This document shows positions 58,437 through 64,000 of a stretch of 64,000 nucleotides of DNA, in pieces. The position numbers were made by a program, and so were the translations under genes. Where the stretch lies: assembly GCF_003996855.1 (NCBI RefSeq), contig NZ_NRQY01000002.1:592148-656147 (forward strand), read 5' to 3'. Origin of the DNA: Morganella morganii (lineage in GTDB: Bacteria; Pseudomonadota; Gammaproteobacteria; Enterobacterales; Enterobacteriaceae). Below the pieces are notes generated by a model. That model was not told the DNA's origin. It saw only the letters and a program-made list of their open reading frames with translations, and searched no databases. Positions within the stretch are counted from its first letter, which is position 1, and the number at the start of each line of letters is the position of its first letter.

Positions 58437-59195
58437 TTATTCCTCTGCTTTCACGCAGGGATAGATATCAAAACGATGGTTTTTGGTTTCAATCGCCGCC
58501 GCAGCTTTCTGCCCGGCTAACGGCTCCGCATAATCCGGCCGTTTCACCACCACACGACGGGTTGCCAGCGCCAGCGCAGGTGCCAGCAGAAGATCGGCAT
58601 CCTCATCCGCGCCCACCAGCGACTGAAACACCCGCATTTCTTTCTTCACCAGCGCGCTTTTCTGCCGGTGCGGATACATCGGGTCGAGATAGACCACATC
58701 CGGCGGTGGTGTGATGTCCGCCAGCGCATCAATCCCGGACGCATGGATAAGGATCATCCGCTCCTGCATCCATTCACCGATTTCACTGTCCCGGTAAGCC
58801 CGCTGTAAGCCATCATCCAGCAATGCCGCAACGACCGGATGGCGTTCAATCATCCGTACCCGGCAGCCCAGCGACGCCAGAACAAACGCATCTCGTCCCA
58901 GACCGGCTGTCGCGTCCACCACTGACGGAAGATATGATTTTTTTATCCCGGCAGCCTTTGCCACTGTTTCACCGCGCCCGCCGCCGAAACGGCGCCGGTG
59001 TGCCATTGTTCCTCCGGCAAAATCCACGCGTATCCCGCCGAGCTTCGGTTCATCGCACTTGCGCAGCTCCAGCCCTTCCGCCGTCAGCACCAGTGCCATC
59101 AACGCGGTATCGTCATGTTCCAGACCCCACCGCGCCGCCAATACATCCAGGGTGCAGCTGTCTGCGCCCTGTTCACACTGTAAACGAATCTTCAC
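58437..59195 (-). CDS. rsmJ: 16S rRNA G1516 methyltransferase
   Basis: SAM-dependent enzyme methylating guanine 1516 of 16S rRNA. The protein is 252 residues (E. coli 250). The SAM motif is [19 protein letters not shown] near 91-109, with [15 protein letters not shown] and the catalytic-site [17 protein letters not shown] following. It is 3 bp after prlC, an E. coli-like pair. Confidence 0.95.
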   Translation of the reverse strand: MKIRLQCEQGADSCTLDVLAARWGLEHDDTALMALVLTAEGLELRKCDEPKLGGIRVDFAGGTMAHRRRFGGGRGETVAKAAGIKKSYLPSVVDATAGLGRDAFVLASLGCRVRMIERHPVVAALLDDGLQRAYRDSEIGEWMQERMILIHASGIDALADITPPPDVVYLDPMYPHRQKSALVKKEMRVFQSLVGADEDADLLLAPALALATRRVVVKRPDYAEPLAGQKAAAAIETKNHRFDIYPCVKAEE

Positions 59196-59198
59196 GTA

Positions 59199-61247
59199 TT
59201 ACCCGTTGATTCCGTAGCCTTTTAACATCGCATCCAGTTCCGGCTTACGGCCGCGGAAGCGCTCAAACAGAACCATCGGCTCTTCCGAACCACCCCGGCT
59301 GAGAATATTATCCAGGAAAGACTGCCCGGTGACCGGGTTGAAAATACCCTCTTCGCTGAAGCGGGAGAACGCATCCGCCGCCAGCACATCCGCCCACAGA
59401 TAGCTGTAGTAACCGGCAGCATAACCGCCGGCAAAGATATGACTGAATGCATGCGGGAAGCGGTTCCACGGCGCAGCAGGCACCACAGAGACTTTCTCTT
59501 TCACGGACAGCAGTGTCGGCATCACCTGAGCACCGGTTGCCGGGTCATATTCCGCATGCAGACGGAAATCAAACAGACCGAACTCCAGCTGGCGCAGAAT
59601 AAACATAGCGGACTGATAATTCTTCGCAGCCAGCATATTGTCGAGCAGTGACTGCGGCAGCGGCTCACCGGTTTCATAGTGACCGGAGATAAAGGCCAGC
59701 GCCTCAGGCTCCCAGCACCAATTTTCCATAAACTGGCTCGGCAGTTCGACCGCATCCCACGGCACACCATTAATGCCGGAAACATCCGCCACATCAATCT
59801 GTGTCAGCATATGATGCAGGCCGTGTCCGAATTCATGGAACAGTGTCAGCACTTCATCATGGGTAAACAGCGCCGGTTTGCCGCCGACCGGTTTGTTAAA
59901 GTTACAGGTCAGATACGCGACCGGTTTTTGCAGGGAGTTATCTTTGTGGCGCATACGACCGATGCAGTCATCCATCCACGCCCCGCCGCGTTTGTGCTCG
60001 CGGGCATACAGATCCAGATAGAAACTGCCGCGTAATTCACCGTTCTTATCAAATAAATCAAAGAAACGAACATCCGGATGCCAGGTTTCCACCCCGAAAC
60101 GCTCCTTGGCGGTGATCCCGTAGATCCGGCGGATCACTTCAAACAATCCGCTGATCGCTTTTTCTTCCGGGAAATACGGACGCAGCTGCTCATCACTGAC
60201 AGAGAACAGATGCTGTTTCTGTTTGTCCGCAAAATAGGCCATATCCCACGGCTCGAGTTTATCAACACCGTAATGTTCTTTGGCAAAGGCTGCCAGCTGA
60301 GCCACTTCCTGCTCACCCTGGTGATGGGCGCGCTCCGCCAGGTCATTCAGGAAATCCAGCACCTGCTGCGGGTTTTCCGCCATTTTGGTGGCGAGGGATT
60401 TTTCCGCGTAGTTTTTAAAGCCGAGTAACTGTGCCAGCTCATGACGCAGCGCTAAAATCTCCGCCATCACACTGCTGTTATCCCACTTGCCGCCGTTCGG
60501 CCCCAGTTCGGAAGCGCGGGTGCCGTAGGCTTCGCTCATCTCTTTGCGCAATTCGCGGTTATCCGCGTAAGTCATCACCGGCAGATAGCTCGGCATATCC
60601 AGGGTAAACAGCCAGCCCTTCTCACCTTTGGACTCCGCCAGTGCCTGTGCAGCGGCAACCGCACTCTCCGGCAGACCGGCCAGCATGCTTTCATCGGTGA
60701 TCAGCTTGCTCCAGCCCATAGTTGCATCCAGCACATTATTGCCGAACAGTGAACCCAGCTCGGACAGACGGGCAGAAATCTCACCGTAGCGCTTTTGTTT
60801 CTCCGGTGGCAGACCAATGCCGGATAACTCAAAATCACGCAGAGAATTTTCCACTGACTTGCGCTGCGCCTGAGACAGTGACGCAAACTCCGGGCTGTTT
60901 TTCAGTGATTTATAGGCGTTATACAACCCTTCGTGCTGACCCATCCAGGTACTGAATTCTGACAGCAGTGGCAGGCACTGCTCATAAGCTTCACGCAGTT
61001 CAGGACTGTTTTTGACAGAATTCAGATGACTGACCGGCGACCAGACACGGGATAATTTATCCCCGGCTTCTGCCAGCGGGACACACACATTTTCCCATGT
61101 AAAATCAGGTGCATGACTTACGACCAGCTCTACCTTCTGACGATAATTATCCAGCGTTTCTTTCACCGCAGGCACAATACATTCCGGATTGATGGCAGAA
61201 AATGCCGGTAACTGATTCTGAGTCGGGGTAAGCAAAGGGTTCATCAT
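59199..61247 (-). CDS. prlC: Oligopeptidase A
   Basis: Cytoplasmic M3-family zinc metallopeptidase degrading signal-peptide fragments. The protein is 682 residues (E. coli 680). The zinc motif HEFGHGLHHM is near 470, with the third ligand Glu about 25-30 residues on (WDAVELPSQFMENW). Of ATG 61298, 61247 and 61244, the pair at 61247/61244 has AGGA ahead and gives MMNPLLTP, as in E. coli MTNPLLTP. Confidence 0.96.
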   Translation of the reverse strand: MMNPLLTPTQNQLPAFSAINPECIVPAVKETLDNYRQKVELVVSHAPDFTWENVCVPLAEAGDKLSRVWSPVSHLNSVKNSPELREAYEQCLPLLSEFSTWMGQHEGLYNAYKSLKNSPEFASLSQAQRKSVENSLRDFELSGIGLPPEKQKRYGEISARLSELGSLFGNNVLDATMGWSKLITDESMLAGLPESAVAAAQALAESKGEKGWLFTLDMPSYLPVMTYADNRELRKEMSEAYGTRASELGPNGGKWDNSSVMAEILALRHELAQLLGFKNYAEKSLATKMAENPQQVLDFLNDLAERAHHQGEQEVAQLAAFAKEHYGVDKLEPWDMAYFADKQKQHLFSVSDEQLRPYFPEEKAISGLFEVIRRIYGITAKERFGVETWHPDVRFFDLFDKNGELRGSFYLDLYAREHKRGGAWMDDCIGRMRHKDNSLQKPVAYLTCNFNKPVGGKPALFTHDEVLTLFHEFGHGLHHMLTQIDVADVSGINGVPWDAVELPSQFMENWCWEPEALAFISGHYETGEPLPQSLLDNMLAAKNYQSAMFILRQLEFGLFDFRLHAEYDPATGAQVMPTLLSVKEKVSVVPAAPWNRFPHAFSHIFAGGYAAGYYSYLWADVLAADAFSRFSEEGIFNPVTGQSFLDNILSRGGSEEPMVLFERFRGRKPELDAMLKGYGING

Positions 61248-61446
61248 AAACCATCCTGTTGGCTGCTGGTGCACGTCCGCCACGGCGCACATACACATGA
61301 AAAATGAAAATCGAAACTCTCTATAAGATGGGGATACACAGCAGCAAGTTCAATGATTTTTCGTGTTATTAAGCTGATTAAAAATCATTCCCGTAAAAAA
61401 TTGCATGATACTGATGTAACTCAAAGGAAAAAACGCGAGAGAACTT

Positions 61447-61473
61447 TTGAATCCCTGCCGGAAAGCGTATACT
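61447..61473 (+). promoter_or_regulatory. selC promoter
   Basis: -10 TATACT at 61468-61473, with -35-like TTGAAT at 61447-61452 (15-bp spacing; TTTTGA gives 17). The start near 61480 is about 9 bases before the mature tRNA. Confidence 0.6.
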
Positions 61474-61488
61474 GTGCAACCTCAAAAT

Positions 61489-61583
61489 GGAAGATCATCG
61501 TCCCCGGTGGGGCGGCCGGACTTCAAATCCGGTTGGGGCCGCCAGCGGTCCCGGGCAGGTTCGACTCCTGTGATCTTCCGCCA
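61489..61583 (+). tRNA. selC: tRNA-Sec (anticodon TCA)
   Basis: Selenocysteine tRNA that reads UGA with SelB. 95 nt including an encoded CCA; GGAAGATC pairs with GATCTTCC in the 8-bp acceptor stem typical of tRNA-Sec; the anticodon TCA is at 61523-61525 in GGACTTCAAATCC; the long variable arm (GGGGCCGCCAGCGGTCCC) and T-loop GGTTCGACTCC are present. It differs from E. coli selC at only a few bases. selC is a known island insertion site, but no integrase is next to it here. Confidence 0.98.
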
Positions 61584-61815
61584 ATTATCCTCTTCGCATA
61601 CAGTTAAACGCGATCACCGAAAATCATCAGCAACCAACTAATTAATAAGGGTATTTTAACATTTATTTTCCGGATATATTGGTAACATCTGTTTTCATTC
61701 CGGAAAAATGCTAAAGAGACATTTGATGTTTCTGCTCAAAAACGCTGAAGGGGGGAGAGCGGACGTAGCAAACATTGGCGGCTAATTACAGATTTTAGCC
61801 GGGTTAATTTTCTGA

Positions 61816-62178
61816 CTAGAAATCAGTCTTAGAAAAACCTGTCATATCATCCAGTCCCATTTCACGACCTAATGCCGTCATCGGATGAACAATTATCAGG
61901 CCCCGCACAGTTTTCTTCAGCTTGCCAATATCAGCTTGTTCTTTCTTGGTAATGGGACGTTTGAATGGCATATCCACCAACTTCTGCGCTTCTTTGCTTA
62001 GTTTCTTGCTGCGTTCCGCCTTCAGGCCGGCAATTTCAATTTCCAGCGCTGCTTTTTCTTTCTCAAGCTCTGCGTATTTTTCCGCTTCGTTCGTCAGTTG
62101 CATACTTGCCATCCGGTGACGCGTAAGGTCTAAACGGTCGCTGAGAAGTTTAATTTTTGCTTTTTCGATTTCTTTCAT
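61816..62178 (-). CDS. yibL: Ribosome-associated protein YibL (DUF2810)
   Basis: 120 residues, the E. coli length and closely similar: a coiled-coil N-terminal half ([20 protein letters not shown]), basic middle and C-terminal [21 protein letters not shown]. It is reported with ribosomes in E. coli; role unknown. The 232-bp gap to selC (61584-61815) holds nothing I can name. Confidence 0.9.
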   Translation of the reverse strand: MKEIEKAKIKLLSDRLDLTRHRMASMQLTNEAEKYAELEKEKAALEIEIAGLKAERSKKLSKEAQKLVDMPFKRPITKKEQADIGKLKKTVRGLIIVHPMTALGREMGLDDMTGFSKTDF

Positions 62179-62261
62179 TATTAATTAACCGTGAATGAAT
62201 TTCATTCCGGCAAGTATACACCATTCTGCGCAGGAGGGTGAAAAGGGATATTGACAGATAA

Positions 62262-62278
62262 GACCACCATTGGTGGTC
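62262..62278 (-). terminator. Small hairpin after gadC
   Basis: GACCACC-ATT-GGTGGTC, perfect 7-bp stem, 17 bp past the gadC stop. On the minus strand TTATCTGTC follows, a weak U-tract, so it is a possible terminator. Confidence 0.5.
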
Positions 62279-62294
62279 CTATCCGATTTATATC

Positions 62295-63842
62295 TTATTC
62301 ATTTTGGTCTTTTTTATCATCATGAACCAAATGATATGCGGATCGTGCCCGGGGATGGATAAAGAAATGACCCGCTGGTGCGTTATGCGTTTTAATATGA
62401 ATCATCGATATGCCGGTTTTTTTACCTTGCTTATTATGAAACACATAGATAACAAATGGCACCAGAAAAATGACCACAAAGCTGATACCAAGTAACATCA
62501 CATAGGATTCATTGCTTGCACCTCCTGGTAATGAACTTGGCGGAAAGAAAGAAACAACAAAAGCAAGGACTGACAGAATAAAACCAGCAGATGCCACAAC
62601 AAGTTTAAAACTTTTACCACCCGGTATATTAAATACCCGTTTTTTCTCAGGCTGCCTGCAAATTAAATACATATATCCGAGAAATAACATAAAATAACTG
62701 CACAGGTAAATAACAACCGTCAGAGCTAATGCGATCAGGAAAGATGTATTACCACCTCCGCCGCTATTGGTAAGCACAATGATGGCAATGGTCGTAATCA
62801 ATAATTGTGAAATGACTAATGTAACCGGAACACCATTTTTATTCACCTTAGCAAAGCTTTTCGGTAAAATACCTTTTTGGGCAGCAACATACATTCCGCG
62901 GGATGGACCCACAATCCATGATGCTATTTCTGCCAGCACACCTAATAATAAAAGTGCCGCAATAATACGGACAGTCCACTCAAGTGCAGGGTTAAAATTT
63001 GAGACCAGAACATTGAATGTCTGTACCACGCCTGCGGACAGATTTATTTCACTGACCGGAATGGCAACCGCGACAGATAACCCGCCAATTGAACTTAAAC
63101 AAATAGCCGCTATCATCAGTAAAAACATTGCAGCCGGATAATCTCTTCCCGGGTTTTCCATTTCATTAACGTGTGTTGCCGAGGCTTCAACCCCCATGTA
63201 ACTCAATATAAAAGCAACAAAAACGACCAATGTCCCTATTTTTGTAAAATCAGGGAAAAAAGTCGATGCGCTGATTTCAGTTGCTAAAGGCGCACCACTG
63301 ACGAGATAGTTTATAGCAAGGAATACCAAAATGAGCGCGGGTAATAAAATACCGGCAAAGAAACCTATTTTAGCGATAGTTGCTGTATATTTTGTACCAC
63401 CGAATTGAGTAAATGCTAATATCCATAATATAACTAATGCACCGATAGTTTTAACTATCGGGTCGTTATTAAGTTCCGGCCAGTTAAGAATATAAGATAA
63501 TGCCCCTAATACAAAATAGAGCATAGGTATAAAACCAATTGCAATTTGCAAATAACCAAATGAAATAGCAGCAAAACCCCAGCGCTCACCTAATGTGTTA
63601 GAAACCCAGGCAAATATTCCGCCCTCTTCCCAACCTTCCACAGTCGCCATTTCCGCCGCACAAAGAGCAACAGGAATAAACCACAATAACCCGCCTAATA
63701 AAAGGAAAAAAACCAAACTAAAACCGGATGTTGCAAATGTCGGATATTCATATACCGCCATGACCATAGAGGCAGTAATCGCAAAAAAACCTAATAAAGT
63801 TAGTTTTTTAGCACCAGACGCTGTCGCTGTCATACTATCCAC
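62295..63842 (-). CDS. gadC: Glutamate/GABA antiporter GadC
   Basis: Inner-membrane APC-superfamily exchanger that brings in glutamate and expels GABA for acid resistance. The protein is 515 residues (E. coli 511) with 12 helices and long identical stretches ([37 protein letters not shown]). The C-terminal pH-gating plug is present: [15 protein letters not shown]. No decarboxylase gene lies downstream; the upstream side is cut by the window, so gadA/gadB could be there. The 158 bp before the start (63843-64000) are AT-rich with no clear site. Confidence 0.93.
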   Translation of the reverse strand: MDSMTATASGAKKLTLLGFFAITASMVMAVYEYPTFATSGFSLVFFLLLGGLLWFIPVALCAAEMATVEGWEEGGIFAWVSNTLGERWGFAAISFGYLQIAIGFIPMLYFVLGALSYILNWPELNNDPIVKTIGALVILWILAFTQFGGTKYTATIAKIGFFAGILLPALILVFLAINYLVSGAPLATEISASTFFPDFTKIGTLVVFVAFILSYMGVEASATHVNEMENPGRDYPAAMFLLMIAAICLSSIGGLSVAVAIPVSEINLSAGVVQTFNVLVSNFNPALEWTVRIIAALLLLGVLAEIASWIVGPSRGMYVAAQKGILPKSFAKVNKNGVPVTLVISQLLITTIAIIVLTNSGGGGNTSFLIALALTVVIYLCSYFMLFLGYMYLICRQPEKKRVFNIPGGKSFKLVVASAGFILSVLAFVVSFFPPSSLPGGASNESYVMLLGISFVVIFLVPFVIYVFHNKQGKKTGISMIHIKTHNAPAGHFFIHPRARSAYHLVHDDKKDQNE

Positions 63843-64000
63843 CTAATATATTTAATTTCACGTGAAAGAAATTGTGCCTTTGCATAACATGCATTATGGA
63901 TCTTTGTGTAACCCTCACGACCTAAATGCAGAAAATTATAGTATTGAGCGATAATTTTCCCGCCGGTGTGAGAGAAATTTAAAACCAATTGTGATTTGAG

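Noticed and set aside
61353..61607. 84-residue open frame over selC
   Set aside because: It overlaps the tRNA gene on the same strand and has no ribosome site.
61584..61815. Genomic island or attachment site after selC
   Set aside because: No integrase, no repeated tRNA 3' end, and ordinary base composition with yibL directly after.
1..64000. CRISPR array, defence cluster, toxin-antitoxin pair or phage genes
   Set aside because: No spaced direct repeats, cas, nuclease-helicase, integrase or transposase genes found on either strand.

Overview
The window reads as a chromosomal segment of an enterobacterium in the order Enterobacterales, most likely family Morganellaceae and probably Morganella. 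This is an inference. Base composition looks close to 50% GC, almost every protein is recognisably close to its E. coli counterpart, and several E. coli gene blocks are conserved in order (atoSC-DAEB, yjcH-actP-acs, damX-dam-rpe-gph-trpS with aroKB, mrcA-nudE-igaA-hslRO-pckA, yhhW-ryhB, yhiN-pitA-uspBA, rsmJ-prlC, selC). The blocks are joined differently from E. coli, as expected for a more distant family. There is no phage, insertion sequence, CRISPR array or obvious genomic island.

Layout. 1-7035: the acetoacetate/short-chain fatty acid ato locus with its two-component system and a sigma-54 promoter. atoD is frameshifted and atoE appears to lack one membrane segment. 7229-15577: a complete D-glucuronate pathway, uxuA-uxuB-uxaC-kdgK-eda in one compact run, divergent from the transporter exuT and followed by the regulator uxuR; UxuR/ExuR-type palindromes lie in both control regions. 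15873-19570: a PLP trans-sulfuration enzyme, an NhaC-type antiporter and D-cysteine desulfhydrase in one likely operon. 20326-24318: acetate uptake and activation. 24688-26501: sodA with a Fur box, yiiM and a small exported protein. 26569-32390: DMSO reductase dmsABC with its chaperone and a divergent multi-cluster ferredoxin, sharing an FNR box.

32445-38544: trpS-gph-rpe-dam-damX-aroB-aroK. 39060-41988: a decaying hof (pilMNOQ-like) operon in which hofM and hofN are broken. 42140-50998: mrcA, nudE, igaA (umoB), hslR, hslO and pckA. igaA is frameshifted by a perfect 8-bp tandem duplication. 51067-52443: yhhW, a palindromic element, an ERIC repeat and the small RNA RyhB with its Fur box. 52444-61247: yhiN, pitA, uspB, uspA, gdhA, rsmJ and prlC. 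61489-61583: the selenocysteine tRNA gene selC. 61816-63842: yibL and the glutamate/GABA antiporter gene gadC.

The most notable observations are the 8-bp duplication in the Rcs/motility regulator igaA (possibly reversible), RyhB lying directly beside an ERIC repeat, the independent lesions in the ato and hof operons, and the ferredoxin gene whose best ribosome-binding site points to an ATC rather than an ATG codon. I found no clearly new defence or mobile system.
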